From the NCBI RefSeq assembly GCF_014644435.1, contig NZ_BMKR01000045.1, positions 1 to 60,007 on the forward strand: 60,007 nucleotides of DNA, given 5' to 3'. Positions 43,550 to 52,169 of this stretch are shown here, in pieces. The notes under the pieces were generated by a model, which had not been told where the DNA came from, did not search any database, and saw only the letters and a list, made by a program, of their open reading frames with translations. A program made the translations under genes and the position numbers. The DNA comes from Paenibacillus albidus (GTDB taxonomy: Bacteria > Bacillota > Bacilli > Paenibacillales > Paenibacillaceae). Position 1 is the stretch's first letter. Each line of letters begins with the position of its first letter.

Positions 43550-44206
43550 TTAACGTTGATTTCCGCCTACCTGCAGGCCCGGTGCTGCAATAACCGCCTG
43601 CAGACGGTCGCACAGCTGCTGGATCTGCTCATTCTTCATCCGGTAGCTTACCCGGTTAGCCACAAGCCGGCTCGTAATCTCGAAGATGCTTGTCATTTCA
43701 ATCAGCCCGTTGTCCCGCAGCGTCTGACCGGTCTCCACCATATCCACGATACGGTCGGCCAGACCAATCAGCGGCGCGAGCTCAATGGAGCCGTTCAGCT
43801 TCACCACTTCAACCTGTTGTCCCTGCTCCCGGAAATACCGGGAAGCCACGTTCGGATACTTGGTCGCTACACGCTGCTGAATCCCCGGCTCCCAGCCCGG
43901 CAGTCCGATGATTGACATGCGGCAGCGTGCAATGCCCAGATCGAGCAGCTCATACACATCACGGTCTTCCTCCAGCAGCACATCCTTGCCCACAATGCCA
44001 ATGTCCGCCACGCCGTATTCTACATAGGTAGGTACATCTACCGGCTTGGCGAGGATAAATTCCATTCCCGCTTCCGGAATCGGGATGACCAGCTTGCGTG
44101 AGGCTTCTCCGTCCGGTGGAATCGGCAGTCCGGCCTGACGGAACAGCTCTGCTGCTTTATTGTAAATCCGGCCTTTGGGCATGGCCACCTTTAAGATCTG
44201 TCCCAT
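43550..44206 (-). CDS. hisG: ATP phosphoribosyltransferase, short form
   Basis: 218 aa. It condenses ATP with PRPP, the committed and feedback-controlled step of histidine synthesis. KVAMPKGRIYNKAAELFRQAG, GVADIGIVGKDVLLE, and the PRPP-binding stretch LADRIVDMVETGQTLRDNGL are seen. The C-terminal regulatory domain of the long form is missing, so HisZ, encoded next door, is required. GGAGG precedes the ATG. Confidence 0.96.
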   Translation of the reverse strand: MGQILKVAMPKGRIYNKAAELFRQAGLPIPPDGEASRKLVIPIPEAGMEFILAKPVDVPTYVEYGVADIGIVGKDVLLEEDRDVYELLDLGIARCRMSIIGLPGWEPGIQQRVATKYPNVASRYFREQGQQVEVVKLNGSIELAPLIGLADRIVDMVETGQTLRDNGLIEMTSIFEITSRLVANRVSYRMKNEQIQQLCDRLQAVIAAPGLQVGGNQR

Positions 44207-44252
44207 TGAATATTGCCTCCATTTCCGGTGCGTGTCTATAATTCATCCAGCC

Positions 44253-45470
44253 TTAGCTATGCTCGCTTACAAAAGAGACGAACGTGTAAATCTTCCTATA
44301 CTGTGCCCCGGCCGATTCAACCGTCTCCGGGTCCAGCCGCTTGACGGTCTGCAATTCTTCCGGTCCCGTAGCCAGCCGGGTTACGACGGCATGGCCTTCC
44401 GCCCGAAGACGGGAAGCTTCCTGGAGACCTTCTCCCCGGCGGAGCGCATCATACTGGACCAGGATTGGCAGCTCTTCGCTCTCCGGCGTGCCTGCTACGC
44501 CATCCAGAATCCGGTTGGTCTTAAGCGAGAACCCTGTGGAAGGAACCGCCCGCCCGAATTGCTGCAGCAGATTGTCGTACCGTCCGCCGCTGCATACCGG
44601 GAAGCCCAGCTCCTCCGCATACCCTTCAAAGGTCATGCCTGTATAGTAAGAAAAGTCCCCGATCATGGTCAGATCAATCAGCACATGCTGCGAAACCCCG
44701 TAAGAGACCAGCACTTCCCACACCTTGCACAGATGGTCGATCGAGGTGCGGGCCAGCGGGTGGCTGCTGAGCTCAAGCGCCTGGCCGCAGATTTCCTTGC
44801 CGCCCCGCAGCCGCAGCAGCCCGTCCAGCTCCTGCTTTTGGGCTTCCGGCAATGCAAGCTGCCGCAGCGTCTCGCGGAAAGCCACATAATCGCGTCCCAG
44901 CAAATGGCCTTTCAGCTCCTCCTGAGCCTCCGGCAAGCCCGGTACTGCTTCCTGGAACAAGCCGTTCAGGAAACCGACATGGCCCATGGCGATTTTGAAG
45001 GACTTCACTCCTGCCGCCTGCAGCGAAGCAATCGCCAGCGCTACCACTTCGGCGTCCGCTTCCGCTGAATCATCGCCGACCAGTTCCACGCCGGTCTGGA
45101 AGAATTCCGCTTCCCGGCCGGCTTCTTCTTCAATAGCCCGGAAGACATTGGCGTGATAGGACAAACGCAGCGGCAGCGGCTCATCTTTTAATAAAGAAGA
45201 CACTACACGGGCCACAGGCGCTGTCATCTCAGAGCGCAGAACCAGGGCCTGGCCCCGGTTGTTCAATAATTTATAGAGCTTCTGATCGGACGTGGAGCTG
45301 GCTACGCCGACCGTATCATAATATTCCAGTGTGGGGGTAATCATCTGCCGGTATCCCCAGCGGCTCATGCAATGCAGCACATCATTCTCAATCTTGCGCA
45401 GCTTCGTTACCGCACGCGGGAGATAATCCCTTACGCCAGCCGGCTTCTCGAATCCCTTCGGTTTGGACAT
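44253..45470 (-). CDS. hisZ: ATP phosphoribosyltransferase regulatory subunit HisZ
   Basis: 405 aa from the ATG at 45470 (GAGGTGA nine bases upstream); a GTG two codons earlier is also possible. It is a histidyl-tRNA-synthetase paralogue: GVRDYLP, MITPTLEYYDTV, VLRSEMTAPVARVV and VCSGGRYDNLLQQFG are retained, but the C-terminal anticodon domain of HisRS is not recognisable. It forms the active, His-inhibited complex with short HisG. First gene of the his operon. Confidence 0.95.
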   Translation of the reverse strand: MSKPKGFEKPAGVRDYLPRAVTKLRKIENDVLHCMSRWGYRQMITPTLEYYDTVGVASSTSDQKLYKLLNNRGQALVLRSEMTAPVARVVSSLLKDEPLPLRLSYHANVFRAIEEEAGREAEFFQTGVELVGDDSAEADAEVVALAIASLQAAGVKSFKIAMGHVGFLNGLFQEAVPGLPEAQEELKGHLLGRDYVAFRETLRQLALPEAQKQELDGLLRLRGGKEICGQALELSSHPLARTSIDHLCKVWEVLVSYGVSQHVLIDLTMIGDFSYYTGMTFEGYAEELGFPVCSGGRYDNLLQQFGRAVPSTGFSLKTNRILDGVAGTPESEELPILVQYDALRRGEGLQEASRLRAEGHAVVTRLATGPEELQTVKRLDPETVESAGAQYRKIYTFVSFVSEHS

Positions 45471-45515
45471 CTTCACAGGTCACCTCATCCGATATCATTA
45501 AGAGTTCTCCGCCCT

Positions 45516-45537
45516 CCACTTTACCATGGTAAAGTGG
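45516..45537. promoter_or_regulatory. 22-bp perfect palindrome in the his operon leader
   Basis: Half-site CCACTTTACCA, perfectly mirrored, lies 46 bp before hisZ and downstream of a plausible promoter. Its size suits a dimeric repressor. No T-box signature was found, so this is the best candidate for histidine-responsive control (for example by a TrpR-like YerC-type protein; inference). Confidence 0.55.
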
Positions 45538-45560
45538 TAGCAAATTAAAGTATTTTCAAC

Positions 45561-45590
45561 ATCGTATCACGGACAACACTTTTACGTCAA
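45561..45590 (-). promoter_or_regulatory. Probable his operon promoter
   Basis: Minus-strand -35 TTGACG (45585-45590) and -10 TACGAT (45561-45566), spaced 18 bp, about 24 bp upstream of the palindrome. Confidence 0.55.
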
Positions 45591-45685
45591 TCAACCCTTG
45601 CTTATAGCATAGCATTTATAATTCCTATATAAACTGAACTAATAATTTTTCTATAGGGTTTAGATCGTGACTACGGCGAATGTTT

Positions 45686-45785
45686 GGACTTCCGGCCGCT
45701 GCCCGTCTGCAGATTTCTTTATTTATACCACCCTTCGCGGTTGAAATCTCCAGACAAAGGCGGTCGCTACCGCTCCTACAGTTCC
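45686..45785. repeat. 100-bp imperfect palindromic intergenic unit
   Basis: GGACTTCCGGCCGC..GTCTGCAGATTTC on the left is mirrored imperfectly by GAAATCTCCAGAC..GCGGTCGCTACCGC..GTTCC on the right. A transcript could form a long interrupted hairpin. It lies in the non-coding gap between divergent his and gnt operons and resembles a REP-like dispersed repeat. Confidence 0.45.
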
Positions 45786-45917
45786 AAAATCCCCCTCTGT
45801 CACTTTTCCCTTATTCTTAATTGTTCAGGTTCAATCTATATATTATTAAATATACCGTTCTTCCCTTTACGCGTATAGCTCTTCCCCTGCATTAATGAAC
45901 CGCTTACAATTTTCCTC

Positions 45918-45947
45918 TTTACAAAACTGCCGTTCGCGAAGTAAGAT
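45918..45947 (+). promoter_or_regulatory. Probable promoter of the gluconate operon
   Basis: TTTACA and TAAGAT are spaced by 18 bp; the GntR operator begins 10 bases further, overlapping the expected transcription start. Confidence 0.5.
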
Positions 45948-45957
45948 ACTCAATAAG

Positions 45958-45971
45958 TTGTATACAAGTAT
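45958..45971 (+). promoter_or_regulatory. GntR operator 1
   Basis: TTGTATACAAGTAT agrees with the core of the B. subtilis GntR operator (ATACTTGTATACAAGTAT). It lies 42 bp before the 6-phosphogluconate dehydrogenase start. Confidence 0.8.
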
Positions 45972-46013
45972 ACATCGAAACACATTCAAAACTTTGTAAG
46001 GAGTGAACGGACG

Positions 46014-46910
46014 ATGAAGTTGGGCATGATTGGCCTCGGAAAGATGGGATTCAACCTTGCGTTAAACCTGCTGCGTCTCGGGCATGAAGTAGTAGTCAGT
46101 GATATCCATCCGGAGAAGGGTGCGGAGCTGGCCCGGCATGGAGCACTATCCGCTTCATCCATAGAAGATCTGGTCAACAAGCTGGAGCGCCCCCGGATCA
46201 TTTGGCTCATGGTTCCCGCCGGCGTTGTTGAAAGCGTAACCGAAACGCTCGCCGGGCTGCTCGAAGCGGAAGACATTATTATCGAAGGCGGCAACTCGCA
46301 TTACCAGCAGTCCATTGCACGTGCAGAGAAGCTGCAGAAGCTTGGGATTCACTTTTTGGATACAGGCACCTCCGGCGGCACCGAAGGAGCCGAGCACGGA
46401 GCATGCCTTATGATTGGAGGCAATCGTGAGGTATTCACCAGCGTAGAGCCTCTCTTCAGAGATCTTGCTGTCGATCAGGGCTACTTGTATGCCGGGGAAA
46501 GCGGCAGCGGGCATTTCCTCAAGATGATTCATAACGGCATCGAATACGGCATGATGCAGTCGATTGCCGAAGGCTTTGAGCTGCTGGAGAAAAGCAGCTT
46601 TGACTTCAACTACGAAGACGTTGCCCGCCTATGGTCAAACGGCTCGGTGATCCGCGGATGGCTGATGGAGCTTACGCAAAGTGCTTTTTCCAAAGATCCC
46701 AAGCTTGCCGGAATCCGCGGCGTGATGCAAAGCTCGGGAGAAGGCAAATGGACCGTGCAGACCGCCCTGGACCTGCAGGCCAGTACCCCGGTGATTGCCT
46801 TGTCACTGCTGATGCGTTACCGCTCCTTGGAGGAGGATACCTTTCACGGTAAAGTTGTAGCCGCACTCCGCAATGAATTCGGCGGGCATGCCGTAGTCAA
46901 AGAAGACTGA
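46014..46910 (+). CDS. 6-phosphogluconate dehydrogenase, short (GntZ/YqeC) type
   Basis: 298 aa, about 170 shorter than classical Gnd. It decarboxylates 6-phosphogluconate to ribulose 5-phosphate. MIGLGKMGFNLALNLLRLGHEVVVSDIHPEK is the Rossmann start, with Asp30 at the end of the second strand, a sign of NAD rather than NADP preference. The substrate motifs GGNSHYQQS, TGTSGGTEGAEHG and KMIHNGIEYGMMQ (catalytic Lys) are intact. AAGGAG precedes the ATG. It leads the gluconate operon and is the next enzyme after GntK. Confidence 0.93.
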   Translation: MKLGMIGLGKMGFNLALNLLRLGHEVVVSDIHPEKGAELARHGALSASSIEDLVNKLERPRIIWLMVPAGVVESVTETLAGLLEAEDIIIEGGNSHYQQSIARAEKLQKLGIHFLDTGTSGGTEGAEHGACLMIGGNREVFTSVEPLFRDLAVDQGYLYAGESGSGHFLKMIHNGIEYGMMQSIAEGFELLEKSSFDFNYEDVARLWSNGSVIRGWLMELTQSAFSKDPKLAGIRGVMQSSGEGKWTVQTALDLQASTPVIALSLLMRYRSLEEDTFHGKVVAALRNEFGGHAVVKED

Positions 46911-47051
46911 AATCGGGACACCCTCTCCTTTTGCGGACGGGGCAGCGGTACATTTTAAAGCGATGACCCTGAAGACATTGTATGCTAAAATCGTTAAAGT
47001 ACCCTTGTACCTTAGCCTGCAATTTCATCATACCTAGAGGAGTCGTTTAGA

Positions 47052-47723
47052 ATGCAATACCCTTCTGCCTGGCTGCAAGGAGTCTCTCTCGGAGAATCAA
47101 TCGCCTGTGAACTGAGGCTGCAAATAATAAATGAGAAGATTAAACAAGGAGAGGTCCTCTCCGAGAATCGGATTGCTGCGGACTTCGGCACCAGCCGTTC
47201 GCCGGTTAGGGAAGCGCTTAAATCGTTATCCAGTGAAGGCTTGATCCGTCTCGAAAGAATGGGAGCCGTTGTCGTCGGCCTTAATCTGAAGGATGTCAAG
47301 GAATTATACGATGTACGTTATCTTATCGAAAGTTTCGCCCAGAAGAGACTGGCCGGAAGGAACAATGAATCGCTTATCAAGCAATTGGAGCAGATCATCG
47401 ACAAAATGAAGCTTTCCGTCAAATACAATGACTTTGTTGAATTTGCCTATCAGGACTTTTCTTTTCACGAGGCTATAGTTACTGAGGCGAGTCATACCCG
47501 GATTTTGCATTTATGGAACAGTATTCGCCAAATCGTCATGACTGTCATTCTGATCACAACTGAAAAGGGCTTCGACAACGGGGAGGAACGCATGAACTGG
47601 GTGGCTGAGAAGCATTGCTCTGTAGTTGAGGCTCTTCGTACCGGGAATATCGAGACCATTGACAAAGTGGTACAGGAGTATTTTGCCGACTCGGGGCAAA
47701 CGCTGATCCGAAGTCTGCCCTAA
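47052..47723 (+). CDS. gntR: GntR-family (FCD) gluconate regulator
   Basis: 223 aa. The winged helix (LRLQIINEKIKQGEVLSENRIAADFGTSRSPVREALKSLSSEGLIRLERMGAVVVG, about residues 20-75) is followed by an FCD ligand domain (DVRYLIESFAQKRLAG, FHEAIVTEASHTRILHLW, HCSVVEALRTGN). It should repress the operon and be released by gluconate, as in B. subtilis. Two matching operators (45958, 47767) flank gnd-gntR. GAGGAG precedes the ATG. Confidence 0.92.
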   Translation: MQYPSAWLQGVSLGESIACELRLQIINEKIKQGEVLSENRIAADFGTSRSPVREALKSLSSEGLIRLERMGAVVVGLNLKDVKELYDVRYLIESFAQKRLAGRNNESLIKQLEQIIDKMKLSVKYNDFVEFAYQDFSFHEAIVTEASHTRILHLWNSIRQIVMTVILITTEKGFDNGEERMNWVAEKHCSVVEALRTGNIETIDKVVQEYFADSGQTLIRSLP

Positions 47724-47766
47724 GCAGACTTCGACCGGTAGACGGTGCGGATTTTTTTCCTCTATG

Positions 47767-47780
47767 TTGTCGACAAGTAT
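47767..47780 (+). promoter_or_regulatory. GntR operator 2
   Basis: TTGTCGACAAGTAT differs from operator 1 only at the two central bases. It lies 90 bp before gntP and suggests a second regulated promoter. Confidence 0.65.
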
Positions 47781-47870
47781 ACCGATTATATTTTATTAAA
47801 ACACTTTCGGTTCGGGTATCGTAACCTAATCAGCATTTGTTTAAGTCACCCTTAGGAGGGAATAACCATT

Positions 47871-49232
47871 ATGGAAAGCTTATTTGGACTTAGTCATGAT
47901 TCAACGCTGTTGATTTGGACGCTGCTGGTGATTGTTGTGCTGGTTATGCTTATCGCCAAATATAAATGGAATCCGTTTGTCACGCTGCTCGTTTCTGCGC
48001 TGGCTTTGGGCCTTTTGGCCGGAATGGAGTATCAGACACTGATTAAATCCATTACGGGTGGTCTGGGCGGCACCTTGGGGACGATTGCTATAGTTATAGG
48101 CCTTGGCACCATGCTGGGGAAAATGATGGCGGAGTCCGGCGGGGCAGAACGTATCGCCAATACGCTTGTAGATCGTTTCGGAGAGAAACGCGTTCACTGG
48201 GCTATGATGCTTGTCGGTTTTGTCGTGGGTATCCCTGTGTTTTTTGAGGTAGGCGTAATTCTGCTTATTCCGGTAGTGTTCATGGTAGCCCGCAAGACCA
48301 AAATGCCTCTGCTGCAGATCGGAATCCCGATTCTGGCTGGCCTGTCGACGGTGCATGGACTCGTTCCTCCGCATCCGGCACCTATGATCGCCATTGGTGC
48401 CTATGATGCAAATTTGGGTAAAACGATTTTATACTCCATCCTTGTAGGGCTGCCTACAGCTATTATCGCCGGACCGCTGTTCGGGAAATTTATAGGAAAG
48501 CGTATCCAGGTCACACCTCCCGCAGAACTGGCTGAACAATTTGCGGCCAAAAGCGTACGTGATTTGCCCGGCTTTGGCATTACACTGTTGACCATCTTGT
48601 TTCCTGTTATCCTGATGCTGATCGGTTCGGTAGCTGACATTCTGGATCCGGAGGCTGTGAATTCCTTTACTCCTTTTGCCAAATTTATAGGACATGAGGT
48701 CATTGCATTGCTAATTGCCGCTGTGTTCTCCTTCTTTTCGCTGGGTTTTGCACGCGGCTTCAAGAAAGAAGACATCTCCCGCTTTACCAACGAATGCCTT
48801 GCGCCTACAGCGACCATTATCCTGATTATCGGCGGCGGCGGCGCTTTCAAGCAGGTGCTGATTGACAGTGGAGTCGGCGGAGCCATTGCCGCTGTGGCTA
48901 CTCAATCCCATGTGAACATTATCTTGTTCGCCTGGCTGGTAGCCGCACTTATTCGTGTAGCCACCGGTTCCGCAACAGTAGCGATGACAACGGCAGCCGG
49001 TATTGTTGCACCGGTACTCGCCGTAAGCACCGGCGTCAATATTGAACTGGTCGTACTTGCTACCGGTGCAGGCTCATTGGTGCTCTCCCATGTGAATGAT
49101 GCAGGGTTCTGGATGATCAAGGAATTTTTCGGCATGTCTGTTGTGCAGACACTGAAGACCTGGACGGTAATGGAGACCCTCCTGTCCGTAGTAGGCTTGA
49201 TTTTTATTATGATATTAAGTGTCTTTGTGTAA
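47871..49232 (+). CDS. gntP: Gluconate:H+ symporter
   Basis: 453 aa, about 12-14 membrane segments. GntP-family marks include KYKWNPFVTLLVSALALGLLAGM, GLGTMLGKMMAESGGAERIANTL, GIPVFFEVGVILLIPVVF, LVPPHPAPMIAIGAYDANLGKTILYSILVGLPTAIIAGP and VATGSATVAMTTAAGI. It imports gluconate for phosphorylation by GntK. AGGAGGG precedes the ATG. Confidence 0.95.
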   Translation: MESLFGLSHDSTLLIWTLLVIVVLVMLIAKYKWNPFVTLLVSALALGLLAGMEYQTLIKSITGGLGGTLGTIAIVIGLGTMLGKMMAESGGAERIANTLVDRFGEKRVHWAMMLVGFVVGIPVFFEVGVILLIPVVFMVARKTKMPLLQIGIPILAGLSTVHGLVPPHPAPMIAIGAYDANLGKTILYSILVGLPTAIIAGPLFGKFIGKRIQVTPPAELAEQFAAKSVRDLPGFGITLLTILFPVILMLIGSVADILDPEAVNSFTPFAKFIGHEVIALLIAAVFSFFSLGFARGFKKEDISRFTNECLAPTATIILIIGGGGAFKQVLIDSGVGGAIAAVATQSHVNIILFAWLVAALIRVATGSATVAMTTAAGIVAPVLAVSTGVNIELVVLATGAGSLVLSHVNDAGFWMIKEFFGMSVVQTLKTWTVMETLLSVVGLIFIMILSVFV

Positions 49233-49318
49233 CAATGGAATCAGTTACGGCAACGGGACGGCAGAGTATTCTGGCCGCCCCGCTTCCCATTCTCCGAAGC
49301 AGAAAGAAGGGCTGAAGA

Positions 49319-50863
49319 TTGAGCAAACAGTATATGATTGGCGTTGACATCGGAACGACAAGCACCAAAGCGGTTCTCTTCGAGAAGGATGGAACCATCA
49401 CCGCTCAAGCGAATGAAGGCTATCCGCTTCATCAGCCTTCACCATCCATAGCCGAGCAGGACCCCGAACAGATCAGCTTTGCCGTCATTCACACGATTTC
49501 GGAAGTGATGAAGAGCAGCGGCATTGCCCCCGAAGACGTCATGTTCGTCTCTTTTAGCTCGGCCATGCATAGTATTATCGCTGTTGACCACGCCGGAATC
49601 CCTCTGACTGCCTGTATCACATGGGCGGATAACCGCAGCGCCAAATGTGCGAAGCGTCTAAAAACGGAGCTGGGCGGGCATGAACTCTATTTGCGCACCG
49701 GCACTCCTATTCATCCTATGTCTCCGATTACCAAACTGATGTGGCTCCGCGAAGAGCAGCCTGAGCTTTTTTCACGGACCTATAAATTTATTTCCATGAA
49801 AGAATACATATTTGCCAAGCTGTTCGGTGAATATGTCATTGATCACTCTATCGCTTCCTCAACAGGCCTGTTGAACTTGGAGCAGCTTGACTGGGATCGT
49901 GAAGCCCTGGAGCTTGCGGGCATCACCCCGGACCGTCTTTCCACACTTGTGCCCACCACTCACATCATGAAGGGGCTGCAAGGCGGACTGGCGGAGGAAC
50001 TAGCCCTGCTGCCCTCCACCCCGTTTGTGATTGGAGCAAGCGACGGTGTTCTCTCCAATCTTGGCGTGGGCGCCATAAAGCCGGGTGTAGTGGCTGCAAC
50101 CATCGGCACCAGCGGGGCCATCCGTACCGTTGTCGACCGCCCGCTTGTAGATCCCAAGGGACGTATCTTCTGTTACGCTTTAACCGAAAAGCTGTGGGTG
50201 ATCGGCGGACCGGTGAACAATGGCGGAATGCTGTTCCGCTGGGTCCGTGATGAATTCGCAGCCTCCGAAGTCGAAACCGCCAAACGTCTGGGGATCGACC
50301 CTTATGAAGTGCTCACACGCATTGCCGAGCAGGTGCCCCCGGGGAGCAACGGCCTGCTGTTCCATCCTTATCTGAACGGGGAACGGGCTCCGCTGTGGAA
50401 TCCGGATGCACGCGGCTCTTTTTTTGGTCTATCGATGAACCACCACAAGGAGCATATGATCCGTTCCGTACTGGAGGGCATCATTTTCAACATGTATACC
50501 GTCCTGCTGGCGATGGAGGAGATTATCGGACGTCCGAGCCAAATTCTCGCAACCGGGGGATTTGCCCGCTCTTCCCTCTGGCGGCAGATGATGGCGGATA
50601 TCTTTGACCAGGAGACGATTGTACCCGAAAGCTTCGAGAGCTCCTGCCTTGGAGCCGTTGTTCTGGGCCTTTATGCTACGGGAGAAACCGCTTCGCTGGA
50701 TATTGTATTTGAGATGATCGGTTCAACGCACAAGCATACTCCGATGGATGAGCATGCTGCGATATATAAGAAGCTGCTGCCGATCTATATCTCGGTCTTC
50801 CGCAGTCTGGAAAGCCAATACGAGGCGATCGCCGAATTTCAAAGAGAGCAGGCAGGAGAGTAG
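49319..50863 (+). CDS. gntK: Gluconate kinase (FGGY family)
   Basis: 514 aa, starting at a TTG with AAGGG upstream (SKQYMIGVDIGTTSTKAVLFEKDG follows). FGGY carbohydrate kinase: SFSSAMHSIIAVD, ITWADNRSAKCA, IGASDGVLSNLGVGAIKPG, TIGTSGAIRTV and LATGGFARSSLWRQMMADIF, with C-terminal ADP-binding elements. It makes 6-phosphogluconate, the substrate of the first operon gene. It is of the Bacillus type, not the small E. coli GntK. Confidence 0.95.
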   Translation: MSKQYMIGVDIGTTSTKAVLFEKDGTITAQANEGYPLHQPSPSIAEQDPEQISFAVIHTISEVMKSSGIAPEDVMFVSFSSAMHSIIAVDHAGIPLTACITWADNRSAKCAKRLKTELGGHELYLRTGTPIHPMSPITKLMWLREEQPELFSRTYKFISMKEYIFAKLFGEYVIDHSIASSTGLLNLEQLDWDREALELAGITPDRLSTLVPTTHIMKGLQGGLAEELALLPSTPFVIGASDGVLSNLGVGAIKPGVVAATIGTSGAIRTVVDRPLVDPKGRIFCYALTEKLWVIGGPVNNGGMLFRWVRDEFAASEVETAKRLGIDPYEVLTRIAEQVPPGSNGLLFHPYLNGERAPLWNPDARGSFFGLSMNHHKEHMIRSVLEGIIFNMYTVLLAMEEIIGRPSQILATGGFARSSLWRQMMADIFDQETIVPESFESSCLGAVVLGLYATGETASLDIVFEMIGSTHKHTPMDEHAAIYKKLLPIYISVFRSLESQYEAIAEFQREQAGE

Positions 50864-50891
50864 CCATCGCAAGGTTGCCTTCGCCTCATTC

Positions 50892-50929
50892 AAAAAAGCG
50901 CCGGCCCCCCTTAAGGGGACCGGCGCTTT
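50892..50929. terminator. Bidirectional terminator between gntK and acyltransferase gene
   Basis: AAAGCGCCGGCCCC and GGGGACCGGCGCTTT form a long GC-rich stem with an A-run on the left, serving as T-run for the minus-strand gene. Confidence 0.85.
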
Positions 50930-50939
50930 GGGTGTTATT

Positions 50940-52115
50940 CTACATTTGTTTGGCTTGCGCTCCTGAACGCTGAACGCCCGGCTTCGGCTTCTGCGGTGCA
51001 GATCCGAACACTACCCAAGCTGCATTCACATAACGGAAAGCTAAGGCGACTACAAGCCATGAGCCCAGCAGGGCTACCAGCCAGCCCCCGGCAATCGCTG
51101 CCATATAGGCGAGCGAGCCGCCGTGAAATGGCAATTTGCGATACAGGAAGAGCAGGGCCGGATGCAGCAGATAAATACCGAATGAACAAGCTCCAATCGA
51201 CAACAGCAGCCTTGTAAGCAGGCTCCTTCCGGCACCATACAGAAGGAAGGAGACTTGCAGCAGCACGATACAGGAGAGCAGGGCATGCAGATTGGAGAAA
51301 CCTTCGTACCACAGGCTGTTGATGACCGTCTTTTTGGTATAGTTGTTAAACCACAGCTCCACATGCACGGTCCCAGCGGCAGCCCATAACAGCCATAACG
51401 TAATCCACACTGGACCTTTGCCTGTGCGCCAGCCCTCCCGCGTTAGGATCAGCCACTTTTTCAGGATCGGATAATAGGCAGCGATAGCAGCCCCAAGCAG
51501 AAAGTACGAGAAGTAAGTGATCGCCAGACTGCCCTTGGAGAGCTTCCAATATCCGTGATTCACCATGTATTTGTTGAGCAGCACAAAACCCCATTGGATC
51601 AGCAGTCCAATGATAGGCGCCCATGCCGCCAGCCGGCGGACTTTCTGAAGGCACCACAGCACCAGCGGAAACAGCACATAGAACTGAATAATGATAATGA
51701 CATAATACAGATGTGTATAGGCCGTTCCCGTCCATAAATACTTCCACAGCTTCGCTGCCAGCTCCAGTGGAGGCAACCCCCAGGTATGACCGGCAGTCAT
51801 TTTCAAGGCAAAGTAGGCCAGCGAGAATACGATATACGGCACAATGATGTAGATCATTCTCCGGCCATAGAATTTCCCCAGAGTTTTGCCGCTTAACGGG
51901 CGGTCTATATAATTGTAGAACAACACGAACCCGCTTAAGAATACAAAAGACGGCACGGCAAACTGGCTGAATTTATTAATGAACAAAAACGGATGGAACA
52001 TCGAAGTATCCAGCGTTTCCGCCAGTGTGCGCGAAGTGGCATGGATAGCGAGCACCGCCAGAATGGCGATCGCCCGGTAGATGTCCAATTGAGGTATTCT
52101 TTCTTTTTGTCCCAT
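50940..52115 (-). CDS. Membrane acyltransferase 3 family protein
   Basis: 391 aa from the ATG at 52115 (AGGAGG seven bases upstream). About ten membrane segments. The N-terminus RIPQLDIYRAIAILAVLAIHATSRTL contains the conserved Arg and His of the AT3 (OafA/WecH) family, and FVFLSGFVLFYNY follows. These enzymes O-acylate cell-surface glycans at the membrane. The substrate is unknown. It is followed in the transcript by a terminator shared with gntK. Confidence 0.85.
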   Translation of the reverse strand: MGQKERIPQLDIYRAIAILAVLAIHATSRTLAETLDTSMFHPFLFINKFSQFAVPSFVFLSGFVLFYNYIDRPLSGKTLGKFYGRRMIYIIVPYIVFSLAYFALKMTAGHTWGLPPLELAAKLWKYLWTGTAYTHLYYVIIIIQFYVLFPLVLWCLQKVRRLAAWAPIIGLLIQWGFVLLNKYMVNHGYWKLSKGSLAITYFSYFLLGAAIAAYYPILKKWLILTREGWRTGKGPVWITLWLLWAAAGTVHVELWFNNYTKKTVINSLWYEGFSNLHALLSCIVLLQVSFLLYGAGRSLLTRLLLSIGACSFGIYLLHPALLFLYRKLPFHGGSLAYMAAIAGGWLVALLGSWLVVALAFRYVNAAWVVFGSAPQKPKPGVQRSGAQAKQM

Positions 52116-52169
52116 CAGATTTCCTCCTGTAAAGCTATGCATCGCATTGGTGCCCTATCCCGGCAGCAG

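Noticed and set aside
45471..45680. T-box leader for the his operon
   Set aside because: The TGGNACCGCG-type T-box sequence and antiterminator were not found on the minus strand.
45684..45878. 64-codon plus-strand frame in the his-gnt gap
   Set aside because: It runs through the palindromic unit; no ribosome site and no conserved features.
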